From an uncultured Bacteroidales bacterium (GTDB taxonomy: Bacteria > Bacteroidota > Bacteroidia > Bacteroidales > UBA932), in the NCBI GenBank assembly GCA_934691625.1, contig CAKUTA010000005.1, forward strand, positions 1-64,000: a stretch of DNA of 64,000 nucleotides, in the 5' to 3' direction. Positions 45,592-54,729 of this stretch are shown here, piece by piece. The translations under genes were made by a program, and so were the position numbers. Position 1 is the stretch's first letter. The number at the start of each line of letters is the position of its first letter. The notes under the pieces were generated by a model. That model was not told where the DNA came from and searched no databases. It saw only the letters and a list, made by a program, of their open reading frames with translations.

Positions 45592-46986
45592 ATGAAGAAC
45601 AAGTACATCGACCTGGTCGGACAGACCTTCGATTTCCCGCAGGACGAGTTCCGAGTTGAAGACGGCACCCTGTTCGTGAATGACATCAACATGATGGAAA
45701 TAATAAAGGAGTATGGCACTCCTCTGAAACTGACATATCTTCCTAAGATATCCAGCCAGATTCAACGCGCGAAGCGTATGTTCCGTAATGCGATGTCCAA
45801 AGTCAGCTATGATGGAGAATACCATTACTGCTACTGCACGAAGAGTTCGCAGTTCGAGTTCGTGCTCGAGGAAGTCCTGAAGAACGGTGTCCATATAGAG
45901 ACTTCATCTGCCTACGACCTGAACCTCATCCAGAGCCTTAAGGATAAGGGGCTGGTGGACAAGGACCTGATAATCATCTGCAACGGCTTCAAGAAACCGC
46001 AGTATGTCAGGAATATGGCCAATTTCCTGAATTCGGGATGGCATAATCTTATCCCTGTCCTGGACAACAAGAACGAGCTTGAGGACCTGGACGATATAGT
46101 TGAAGTTCCGACAAATCTCGGTATCCGTATTGCGGCGGAGGAGGAGCCGTCATTCGACTTCTACACATCCAGGCTAGGGATACGTTACAGCGACATCATA
46201 CCTTTCTATAAGAATGGCATCAGCAAGAACCCTAAGTTCAAGCTCAAGATGCTGCATTTCTTCATCAACACGGGTATCCGCGACACCTCCTACTACTGGA
46301 ACGAGCTGTCCCGCTGCCTTAACCTCTATTGTGACCTCAGGCAGATTTGCCCGGATCTCGACTCCCTGAATATTGGTGGCGGACTGCCGATAAAGACATC
46401 ATTGACATGGGATTACGACTACAAGTACATGATCGAGGAAATCGTGAACCAGGTCAAGATTGTATGCGAGGCGCACGGCGTCCCTGTCCCTGATATATAT
46501 TCGGAATTCGGCAACTTCACTGTCGGGGAATCAGGAGCGACTATATTCAAAGTCCTGGATGTCAAGCAGCAGAACGACCGCGAGTGCTGGTATATGATCG
46601 ACAATTCGTTCATGACGACACTGCCTGATACATGGGGGCTTAACCAGCGCTTTATTCTCTTCCCCATCAACAAGTGGAATGATGAGTATCACCGTGTGTT
46701 CCTTGGAGGCCTGACCTGCGACAGCAAGGACTACTACAACTCTGAGGCTCATGCCAATGCGATATTCCTTCCTATTATCAGGAACAGGAGGGATCCGCTC
46801 TATATCGGATTCTTCCATACCGGTGCATACCAGGAGGCGATTTCCGGCTACGGCGGAGTCAAGCATTGCCTTCAGCCATCTCCGAAGCATATCCTGATCG
46901 ACAAGGACAAGGACGGCAAGGTTACGACGAGGCTGTTCGCCCCGGAGCAGAGCTACGAGTCAATGCTGAAGATTCTGGGATATTAG
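45592..46986 (+). CDS. speA: Arginine decarboxylase (fold-type III PLP enzyme)
   Basis: It should convert arginine to agmatine as the first step of polyamine synthesis. The 464-aa product is an alanine-racemase-fold decarboxylase. PLP lysine is in YCYCTKSSQFEF (about K84), and HIETSSAYDLNLI, LNIGGGLPIKTSL and the FGNFTVGESGA stretch are conserved. This short form without the insertion domain of E. coli SpeA is what I recall as the Bacteroidetes enzyme. Diaminopimelate or carboxynorspermidine decarboxylase are less likely alternatives. Confidence 0.8.
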   Translation: MKNKYIDLVGQTFDFPQDEFRVEDGTLFVNDINMMEIIKEYGTPLKLTYLPKISSQIQRAKRMFRNAMSKVSYDGEYHYCYCTKSSQFEFVLEEVLKNGVHIETSSAYDLNLIQSLKDKGLVDKDLIIICNGFKKPQYVRNMANFLNSGWHNLIPVLDNKNELEDLDDIVEVPTNLGIRIAAEEEPSFDFYTSRLGIRYSDIIPFYKNGISKNPKFKLKMLHFFINTGIRDTSYYWNELSRCLNLYCDLRQICPDLDSLNIGGGLPIKTSLTWDYDYKYMIEEIVNQVKIVCEAHGVPVPDIYSEFGNFTVGESGATIFKVLDVKQQNDRECWYMIDNSFMTTLPDTWGLNQRFILFPINKWNDEYHRVFLGGLTCDSKDYYNSEAHANAIFLPIIRNRRDPLYIGFFHTGAYQEAISGYGGVKHCLQPSPKHILIDKDKDGKVTTRLFAPEQSYESMLKILGY

Positions 46987-46994
46987 CTGGCGCA

Positions 46995-47744
46995 ATGTCT
47001 ATCTCTGCAAATGAAATAAAGAAAGTCCGGTCGCTCTCGGAGAAAAAATTCCGGGACAGGCTCGGACTTTTCTGTGTTGAAGGCGAAAAGATGGTGGATG
47101 AGGCCATGAACTCCAGGTTCAATGTTTCCACCGTCTATCGCCGTGATGAAATCGGAGAACAAGCCATGGCAAGGATGTCAATGCTGTCGTCTCCGTCACC
47201 GGTGCTTGCGGTACTGCATAAGCCTGTGGACATCAATATACAGAAAGGCACAGACTTAAGCAGTTATATAGATAAGCCCGGGTTGTACCTGGCTCTGGAT
47301 ACGATAAGGGATCCGGGAAATCTCGGAACCATTTTGAGGATTGCCGACTGGTTCGGCATCAGCGCCGTATTTGCAGCGCCGGATACTGTCGATGTGTTCA
47401 ATCCGAAGGTCGTGCAGGCCACCATGGGAGCAATCTTCCGTGTCAGGTTTCATTATGCCGATGTCCCTTCGCTATGCCAGGCTGCGCTTGCTGCCGGTGG
47501 CAATGTCTATGGAACATTTCTTGACGGCACAGACATGTACACAATGGATATTAATCCTGGCAAGGACTCCTCTTCCGTCATAGTCATTGGAAATGAGTCT
47601 AGCGGCATCTCGGATGAAGTTGCCGGACTTGTGTCGGACCGGCTGTATATCCCGCCGTATCCTAAGGATGACACAGGCTCGGAATCCCTGAACGCAGCCA
47701 TTGCGACAGCCATAACCGTAGCGGAATTCAGACGCCGCCTCTAA
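46995..47744 (+). CDS. TrmH/SpoU-family RNA 2'-O-methyltransferase
   Basis: 249 aa. The N-terminal substrate-binding part is KVRSLSEKKFRDRLGLFCVEGEK. A SPOUT knot domain follows, with LALDTIRDPGNLGTILRIADWFG (motif 1), VIVIGNESSGIS (motif 2) and IPPYPKDDTGSESLNAAIATAI (motif 3). It should methylate a ribose in rRNA or tRNA. A longer open frame starts inside the previous gene, but this ATG lies 8 bp after the preceding stop and gives the family N-terminus. Confidence 0.9.
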   Translation: MSISANEIKKVRSLSEKKFRDRLGLFCVEGEKMVDEAMNSRFNVSTVYRRDEIGEQAMARMSMLSSPSPVLAVLHKPVDINIQKGTDLSSYIDKPGLYLALDTIRDPGNLGTILRIADWFGISAVFAAPDTVDVFNPKVVQATMGAIFRVRFHYADVPSLCQAALAAGGNVYGTFLDGTDMYTMDINPGKDSSSVIVIGNESSGISDEVAGLVSDRLYIPPYPKDDTGSESLNAAIATAITVAEFRRRL

Positions 47745-47842
47745 AATCGCTGCCGAACAAATTCAGGCAGCTTCTTTGAGCCGCTTCTGAAAAAATCTGG
47801 GGATTTTTTTGTAAGTTTGGGGATTAAGAAACTGGCACGAAT

Positions 47843-50818
47843 ATGCATGAAACACTAAAACAGGGAACTTTCGGAAATACGGATTTCAGCTCTCTGATCC
47901 GCTTCAGAATCAACAGGATACTGATGATATGCAGCAATTATGATGCATTCATCATGGAAGAGGACGGACAGATCGAATCTCAGGTCCATAAGGAATATAT
48001 CGGGCTGAACATGTCGGATCCCCCTACATTCGTGTGGGTGGAGTCTGCGGCAGCGGCGAGGCGGACTCTGGCGGCTGAGCCTGACATTGACATGATAATC
48101 TGCATGTACAATGAGATTGACAAGGACATTTTTCCTCTGGCCTCAGAGCTGAAGGCTGACGGCAGGCAGACTCCTTTCGTCCTTCTGATGCACTATTCGA
48201 AGCAGATCCGCAAGAAAGTGACATCGCAGACGGATTCGGGCGTGGATTTCGTGTTCAGCTGGCACGGAAATGCCGATCTGATACTGGCTATAATCAAGCT
48301 TTTTGAGGACAAGAAAAATGCTGACAATGATATACTTTCGACCGGTGTCCAGGCTATCCTCCTGGTGGAGGACTCCATACGGTACTATTCCACATATCTG
48401 CCGGAGCTGTACAAGCTGGTGCTGACGCAGAGCAATGAATTCTTGAAAGAGACATTGAATGAGGACCAGCAGAGGAACAGGAAGCGCTCACGGCCGAAGA
48501 TTCTGCTTGCGACATGCTATGATGAGGCGCTTGCCACTTACGAAAAATACAGGAACCATTTCCTCGGCATAATCTCCGATGTCGGAATGGTCGTGCATAA
48601 AGGCGATCCTCCGAAGACCGAGAAGCTGGATGCGGGGATTGACCTGGTGAACCATATCAGGCACGATGATCCTATGATGCCTGTCCTTCTCCAGTCGTCA
48701 CAGGCTAGCGTAGGCGATGTGGCAAAGAGACTTAATGTCGGTTTCCTGAAGAAATACTCCAGGACATTGTTCCTGCAGCTGTCGGACTATATAAAGGAGG
48801 AGTTCGGGTTCGGTGATTTCGTATTCAGGGACAGGAAGGGGGTAGAGTATTGGCGTGCCGCGAATCTTCAGGAACTGGAGGATGTAATCAGGCACGTGCC
48901 TGACAATATCCTGGTCAGCAATACGTCCAGGAACATGTTCTCGAAGTGGTTTTTCGCCAGGGGGCTGTTCACCCTTGCCAACAAGTTTCGCCTGGAGCAT
49001 CATGATGATGCATCTGAAGCCAGGCGTTTCCTGGTCAAGGAGGTTCAGGCTTACCACAAGGCGATGGGGCGCGGAATAATCGCAGAGTTCTCCAGCGGGA
49101 ACTATGACAGATACATCTCTTTTGCGCGTATGGGGGAAGGCTCGCTCGGCGGCAAGGCAAGGGGCATAGCCTTTCTTAACAAGCTGATAGAAAAACATTC
49201 GCTTACAGAAAGATATAGGGACATCAGCATCTCCATTCCAAGGAGCATTGTCATAACCACGGAATATTTTGAAGAGTTCATACTGGAGAATGGTCTTCAG
49301 TATGTCATAGATTCAGAATTGTCTGATGATGAGATTCTTTCAGAGTTCGTGGCATCCAGGCTTCCAGAAAGTCTCATTTCCGGTCTGAAAGCATATCTCA
49401 AGACTGTGGAGACGCCTCTGGCGATACGTTCCAGCTCCAAGCTTGAGGACAGCAACTACCAGCCGTTTGCCGGAGTATATTCCACTTATATGATTCCGCT
49501 TGTGGAGAACCGGGACCAGATGCTGCGAATGCTGGACAAGGCCATAAAAAGTGTTTATGCATCAGTGTTCTATAACGGCAGCCGTACATATATCCAGACC
49601 ACTGGAAATCTTCAGAGCGAGGAGAAGATGGCGATCATAATACAGAACATCTGCGGTTCCGAGCATGACGGCCTCTACTACCCTATGCTTTCAGGTGTCG
49701 GGCGCAGCGTCAATTTCTATCCTATAGGCAGCGAGGCTGCGGAGGACGGCATTGTCAATATGGTATTCGGGCTGGGGAAATCGGTGGTCGAAGGCGGAAA
49801 GACATTGAGGTTCAGTCCCAGATATCCGAAGAAGATTCTTCAGCTTTCTCAGCCGGAGCTTGCAATGCGCGACAGCCAGAAGATGATGTTCGCACTGGAT
49901 CTGCGCCCGGGGGCATTCAAGATTTCAAGAAATGAAGGAGTTAATCTGGCTCATATACCTGTAGCTGACGCTATTGGAGGATTTCAGAATTCAGATATAG
50001 TGTTCTCTACATTCAGTATGGCGAACAACAGGATTGTGCCAGGTGTCGAAGAAATGGGGCCTCGTATTGTCTCTTTCGATGCGATACTGAAATATGGAAG
50101 GTTCCCGCTTGCCCAGGCATTGTCAGAGATTATGGAGATTTGCCGCAAGGAGCTTCTGTGCGAGGTGGAGATGGAATTTGCGGCAGATATTTCGCATACT
50201 GGGAAATTGGCGCTTAAACTGCTGCAGGTAAGGCCAATAAGCTCATATTCCTCTGAGCCGGAGGTGAACTTCGATGATCTGCAGAATTCCCTTGACACCA
50301 GATACGTAACCGCCGGAAAGGCTCTCGGCAACGGTTTCATAAACGGAGTGTCGCACATAGTGTACATCTCTCCAGAGAGGTTCGATTCTTCAAGGACAAG
50401 GGAGATGGCTGATGAACTGGCAGAGATAAACAATGATTTCAGAACCAGTGGAGAGGGCTATATCCTGATCGGTCCAGGGAGATGGGGGTCTTCAGACCCG
50501 AATCTGGGCATCCCTGTGGTATGGAGCGACATATCTGAAGCCAGGATGATAGTGGAGTACAGCATACCGGGATTCCAAGTGGAGCCGAGCCAGGGCACTC
50601 ATTTCTTCCAGAATATCACATCGCTTGGGGTCGGATATCTGTCGGTGGATACGATTTCCGGAGATGGAAGCATTGATTTTCAGGCATTGGAGTCGCTGGA
50701 ACGTGAAAAGTCAGTGAAATATGCCACCGTCCTCCGGACTCCCGAAGAAATAGTGGCATACATAGATCGCGATTCCGGCCGCGCTATGGCCGGCGCTACT
50801 GGCAAAGCGTCACAATGA
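47843..50818 (+). CDS. PEP/pyruvate-binding-domain protein with receiver-like N-terminus
   Basis: A 991-aa protein. Residues about 20-160 look like a degenerate receiver fold without a phosphoacceptor Asp. Residues about 170-310 look like a second receiver with VEDS, IISDVGM (Asp near 245), LLQSS and FLKKYS. From about 425 (MGEGSLGGKARG) to 830 is the ATP-grasp PEP-synthase/PPDK N-terminal domain, with AIRSSSKLEDSNYQPFAGVY near 526. Neither the phosphohistidine nor the PEP-binding domain of true PEP synthase is present. The reaction is therefore unknown. The last 42 codons are duplicated at 58385. Confidence 0.75.
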   Translation: MHETLKQGTFGNTDFSSLIRFRINRILMICSNYDAFIMEEDGQIESQVHKEYIGLNMSDPPTFVWVESAAAARRTLAAEPDIDMIICMYNEIDKDIFPLASELKADGRQTPFVLLMHYSKQIRKKVTSQTDSGVDFVFSWHGNADLILAIIKLFEDKKNADNDILSTGVQAILLVEDSIRYYSTYLPELYKLVLTQSNEFLKETLNEDQQRNRKRSRPKILLATCYDEALATYEKYRNHFLGIISDVGMVVHKGDPPKTEKLDAGIDLVNHIRHDDPMMPVLLQSSQASVGDVAKRLNVGFLKKYSRTLFLQLSDYIKEEFGFGDFVFRDRKGVEYWRAANLQELEDVIRHVPDNILVSNTSRNMFSKWFFARGLFTLANKFRLEHHDDASEARRFLVKEVQAYHKAMGRGIIAEFSSGNYDRYISFARMGEGSLGGKARGIAFLNKLIEKHSLTERYRDISISIPRSIVITTEYFEEFILENGLQYVIDSELSDDEILSEFVASRLPESLISGLKAYLKTVETPLAIRSSSKLEDSNYQPFAGVYSTYMIPLVENRDQMLRMLDKAIKSVYASVFYNGSRTYIQTTGNLQSEEKMAIIIQNICGSEHDGLYYPMLSGVGRSVNFYPIGSEAAEDGIVNMVFGLGKSVVEGGKTLRFSPRYPKKILQLSQPELAMRDSQKMMFALDLRPGAFKISRNEGVNLAHIPVADAIGGFQNSDIVFSTFSMANNRIVPGVEEMGPRIVSFDAILKYGRFPLAQALSEIMEICRKELLCEVEMEFAADISHTGKLALKLLQVRPISSYSSEPEVNFDDLQNSLDTRYVTAGKALGNGFINGVSHIVYISPERFDSSRTREMADELAEINNDFRTSGEGYILIGPGRWGSSDPNLGIPVVWSDISEARMIVEYSIPGFQVEPSQGTHFFQNITSLGVGYLSVDTISGDGSIDFQALESLEREKSVKYATVLRTPEEIVAYIDRDSGRAMAGATGKASQ

Positions 50819-50838
50819 CCCCGTTCATGGCAGGCACA
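50695..50838. repeat. Island-flanking direct repeat A, left copy (144 bp)
   Basis: It comprises the last about 40 codons and stop of the ATP-grasp gene plus 20 bp. It matches 58385-58528 with five mismatches. Read in reverse it includes the last 14 codons of a GH13 amylase gene. Confidence 0.9.
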
Positions 50839-50934
50839 AATCACATTATATTGTCAAGGCGGAACCTCGGGAGATGCTATCAGGCTCCATATTGCCACTG
50901 CTGCAATGAGTAGTGTTGTATATTTGTTATTCAT
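50839..50934. repeat. Dispersed repeat B, copy 1
   Basis: AATCACATTAT, GGGAG-TGCTATC, CATATTGCCACTGCTGCAAT and TGTATATTTGTTATTCAT recur in order at 60331-60435. The end overlaps the stop of the membrane-protein gene. Confidence 0.7.
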
Positions 50935-51427
50935 TGCATATGATGTCTATCAGTCCTGGAATTACAAGTTCCACTATGATTAATAAAAGTGGAAAATAAA
51001 ATATGAATGGTATGATTAACCAGTACGTCTGACTTGAGATTGGATTTCTTAAAAAAAGACGGAAATAAATTTCTGCCTCAGGGTAGTTATATGACTTCAC
51101 GTCGATTATCGATATTGCAATATAAATCAATAGACTAATAATAAACGCGTGCGAGAGTTTAAGCAGGTCGCCTAATATATACAGATTAAGACCGAGTATA
51201 TATATTGCAATAAGCCTGGAAGTCAAATAATCAAAAGCTACGATTTTACTGCCCGAGCATATTAAAGATAGTTGTTTCTTTTTTTTGCCAGATTCCCCTC
51301 TATGAACTATTCGTGAGAAGAAGTCCCTAACATAGGTATCCAATAGAAAGTTCCATAATATAAATGAGAATAGAAATCTGTACCTCATATATTTAAAAAC
51401 TTTTATAAAAATATTTTGTTTCTTCAT
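50927..51427 (-). CDS. Small multi-pass membrane protein, candidate immunity protein
   Basis: 166 aa with about four hydrophobic helices (near 15-30, 65-85, 88-108 and 135-158) and a cytosol-like basic loop GESGKKKKQLS. The spacing of YLTSRLIAIYI faintly resembles RDD-family proteins. It starts 5 bp after the stop of the large RHS protein and shares its low GC. Position and membrane topology suggest it protects the cell from the RHS C-terminal domain, but no immunity family is recognised. Confidence 0.6.
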   Translation of the reverse strand: MKKQNIFIKVFKYMRYRFLFSFILWNFLLDTYVRDFFSRIVHRGESGKKKKQLSLICSGSKIVAFDYLTSRLIAIYILGLNLYILGDLLKLSHAFIISLLIYIAISIIDVKSYNYPEAEIYFRLFLRNPISSQTYWLIIPFIFYFPLLLIIVELVIPGLIDIICNE

Positions 51428-51432
51428 GAACT

Positions 51433-54400
51433 TTATAGAATTACACTATCCATTATCTTTGATCCTAAATAATTTCCAATCCCTCCTAGTATTGCGCCAC
51501 CTACAACCGCCCCTACAGGTCCCCCTGCAGCACCGCCAATTTTAATTCCCAAAGAGGTAAGCATCAGCTGTCCAGATTCACTTCCGACAGCTTCTCCGGC
51601 TAAAACTACAAGAAGGAGTTGTGTGTTTATGCCCATCGTCCCCTCGTATTTGCAAGTGTTGTATAGACGGTATACCATATCTGCCTTAGATAATATTTGA
51701 GATATTCCTATTCCTTTAGCATACTTGACCTTAGCTTTTTGAACTTTGACATGCTGATTTCCATTGAATATCTTCTCTGTCAGTATTTTTCGAAAATACC
51801 AAGTATTGTTGCTTCCGACATTAATCCGATCTGTGACAGTCTTATTTCCTGGAACGGTCACAGCGAAACTTAATATGCTGCTAACTGATGCCCAATTCCC
51901 ATTTTGTTGGTAATCTAGATAGCTTTCCTTACCGGAATGATAGCAGACTACCGCACCATCAATGCTTCCCGGATCATAGGATGTTTCTGTCTCATGTGTC
52001 GTATAACCATGCTTCTTGGATAGTCCATTACGTAAATGACCATATCTGATATTAGTGGCAGAGTTCTTGTCAAACGCTTTCTGTAATTTATCGAACTCTT
52101 TTTGAGTGACATTCATTTCGAATTTGTCATCTCCGTCATTGATTATATGGGCTGTGCCGTCAACGTAATATGTTGAAAGGCCTAGCAAGTCCACCTTATT
52201 CAGCGGATTAGCATTACAGAACGAATAGCTGCCAAAGCTATAGTCGGGAATCGGATCGCTTGCATTCCATCGTCCCATATATGGGTCGTACATCCGTATT
52301 CCATAGTCCAGATAAGAAACACCAAATCCGGACTGTTCTTCCTGCCCGTTATAGTGGAACCTGTTCTCACTGGAATGCTGTTCTATCCAGCGCATTCCGA
52401 AGGGGAAATAATCATTCTCTTCTATTATAGATGCGACAGATGTGCTATCGGCCATCGGCTGACTGATGGAAACCACGTCACGGACACTGCCAACATGGTC
52501 TGTCATAAAGTATTGAGGGATGATTTCATGTCCGGATATAGTAAATCTTCCTGCAGAGAAGGCAATGCTTTCCACTTTATAACTGTTGCCTGACTTAAGA
52601 AACGTCGCAGGCCCTAGATAATACAGACCGTTTTTGTCCGGCCCTTCTGCCGATATCTTTGTACCATCCGCCAGATACTCATAAGATACAAGAGTTCTTC
52701 CTAGTCTTGAAATGGTCGAAATCTGATTGTTTATATTATATTTGATATCGAAGCAGTTGCGACCGTCGTATATCATATTGCCATTATTGTCATACTCGTA
52801 ATCATGCTGTATTCCATTCACAGATAAACTTGTCATCTGTTCACCGGAATATTTATAGTCCAGACTGTCTGAATTCGAATCATAATATCGCGACAGTCCT
52901 CTAATATTGCTGTTTTTATCATATCTTATACTCCTTTCAAGATGGTCTGAAGATTCCTCCCCATCAATCCAGTGTCTAGCGTCAGCTAGTCTGTCGATAT
53001 CATCATAATAAAAAGAATATGAATGTCTTTTCCCATTGATGCCTCGAAGCCAGCTTACTTCGGAGACATTGCCATTATTCTTACCTTTGCTGCCAGGCAT
53101 CTGTGGCTTGTTGTATGATATGATGTATGATAATACAGGGCTGGTCTTGGCCGTTAATTCGCTTGCGTAATTATATCGATAATCAGTAATTACGGCCCCG
53201 GTTCCTTCACCAAAGAGTATTTTTCTCAGCCTGTCCACCTCATCGTACTGATATCTGACACTTGCCTTGGCCATGTCATTTACTATAGACGTCTCTGATA
53301 CAATTCTGCCTCCGTTATCGTAAGAACATGATTCTTCTATTTTTATAGTTGCCTCTATATTTCCTCCATAAGAAAACTTTCTGCTGCATAGTTCCCCGGC
53401 GAGATCATATTCGGCAGTCACAGTCATGCTGATGCCTTTATCAGTCATTGATATTGTCCTGTTTGGACGGGACATCGCATCATAGTATATGGATGTAATC
53501 TTATACCCGTTTATGCCTTGGCCTAATACAGCATTATACGTTCCTGTCAGTAATCCTCTTGACATGCCTGTCTTTGGTGAAATGTTCCGCAGGCTGGAAT
53601 AGCTGCTTATGTCCATAAATGAATAGTCGTCATAATAACTCGCACTTAGAACTTCACTGCTGTCAAGTGCCACACCGGAAATGACGTAGCCTAAGTTTTT
53701 TTCGGAACCGTATGCCTTCTCCGCACGGATTATAGCGCTGGATATGCTTTCCGGATTGAGGTAAGATATGCTGTTGGAGCATATTCCGCTTATTGCTGTC
53801 CTGCCGATCCTGTCAGGAATAGTAAAGCACCAGAGCCCCTGCTGCCGCAGATTCCCATCCTGGCAGAATATCAGTTGTCCACTTTTGTCATATACATAAT
53901 AAACAGGCTCCGAAGAAGGTCTTTTCATGTATATGCATCTGTTCACATTGTCATATTTGTAAATATATGCATAATTCTTCAAAATGTCATCTGTATCCGA
54001 CTGCCTATAGTTGAATGCTGCTGTGCATTCTGGTGTCAGAACATAACAGAGGTTGTTATAGTCATCATATACATAATATGTATCAAGGTTTTCATCGCCA
54101 TTGATTCTTCTTGTCATTATGCAGCGCCCTCGCTTGTCTGTGAATGACATGGATTTGTGTTTGTCCTCATCGCAGGCTGTCGAAACAGCAATCTCCCCGT
54201 CAGGATATGTCCCTGATTTAATGACGGCATCTGTTCCTGCTATGAATCTGAATATAGGACAGGCTTTACCGTTCGTTGCGTATTCTTGCCACTGATATCC
54301 ATCTGCACCGGCACGTGTGCTGTATATGATTCGCTGGTCAGGTCTCCAGTCATATTCGATATACGTTGACGGAACATTGCAGTCCGAATCGGAGTACGGA

Positions 54401-54723
54401 TTGTCTTCCGGACTTTCAGGCAAGTGGCTATAGCTATATGTTCCGTTCCCGCTTATGGGCATAGGATTAATATGTCCAATAGGGTTATCAAGGGTATTAT
54501 AATTGAAATGTGTTACGAGACTGGCTCCGGACGGGGTGTGATTGACCAATATCATCTGCTCCATCCGTCCGCCGGAATCATAATACTGCACATTGTCATA
54601 ATGCTTGTTTACATAAGCGTATATTCTTTCACTTACATAATTATGATCATTCGAATATACTTGAGCGTGTGCCATGTCATATAATCCTATCATGACAAAT
54701 GCTGTGATGACCAGTTGTCTCAT
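51433..54723 (-). CDS. Exported RHS/YD-repeat protein with variable C-terminal domain
   Basis: The 1096-aa product has a signal peptide (cleavage near AHAQ, residue 21) and many YD-type repeats (YEYDNNGN, YQYDEVDRL, YSFYYDDIDRL) that build a spiral beta-shell. The RHS core motif sits near 785-850 (SYLDYGIRMYDPYMGRW, then DLLGLS). After about 850 come 246 residues of unrelated sequence ending in a glycine-zipper membrane segment (GGAAGGPVGAVVGGAILGG). This is the layout of polymorphic toxins. No nuclease motif is seen, so a membrane-acting toxin is inferred. Confidence 0.85.
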   Translation of the reverse strand: MRQLVITAFVMIGLYDMAHAQVYSNDHNYVSERIYAYVNKHYDNVQYYDSGGRMEQMILVNHTPSGASLVTHFNYNTLDNPIGHINPMPISGNGTYSYSHLPESPEDNPYSDSDCNVPSTYIEYDWRPDQRIIYSTRAGADGYQWQEYATNGKACPIFRFIAGTDAVIKSGTYPDGEIAVSTACDEDKHKSMSFTDKRGRCIMTRRINGDENLDTYYVYDDYNNLCYVLTPECTAAFNYRQSDTDDILKNYAYIYKYDNVNRCIYMKRPSSEPVYYVYDKSGQLIFCQDGNLRQQGLWCFTIPDRIGRTAISGICSNSISYLNPESISSAIIRAEKAYGSEKNLGYVISGVALDSSEVLSASYYDDYSFMDISSYSSLRNISPKTGMSRGLLTGTYNAVLGQGINGYKITSIYYDAMSRPNRTISMTDKGISMTVTAEYDLAGELCSRKFSYGGNIEATIKIEESCSYDNGGRIVSETSIVNDMAKASVRYQYDEVDRLRKILFGEGTGAVITDYRYNYASELTAKTSPVLSYIISYNKPQMPGSKGKNNGNVSEVSWLRGINGKRHSYSFYYDDIDRLADARHWIDGEESSDHLERSIRYDKNSNIRGLSRYYDSNSDSLDYKYSGEQMTSLSVNGIQHDYEYDNNGNMIYDGRNCFDIKYNINNQISTISRLGRTLVSYEYLADGTKISAEGPDKNGLYYLGPATFLKSGNSYKVESIAFSAGRFTISGHEIIPQYFMTDHVGSVRDVVSISQPMADSTSVASIIEENDYFPFGMRWIEQHSSENRFHYNGQEEQSGFGVSYLDYGIRMYDPYMGRWNASDPIPDYSFGSYSFCNANPLNKVDLLGLSTYYVDGTAHIINDGDDKFEMNVTQKEFDKLQKAFDKNSATNIRYGHLRNGLSKKHGYTTHETETSYDPGSIDGAVVCYHSGKESYLDYQQNGNWASVSSILSFAVTVPGNKTVTDRINVGSNNTWYFRKILTEKIFNGNQHVKVQKAKVKYAKGIGISQILSKADMVYRLYNTCKYEGTMGINTQLLLVVLAGEAVGSESGQLMLTSLGIKIGGAAGGPVGAVVGGAILGGIGNYLGSKIMDSVIL

Positions 54724-54729
54724 ATTTGT

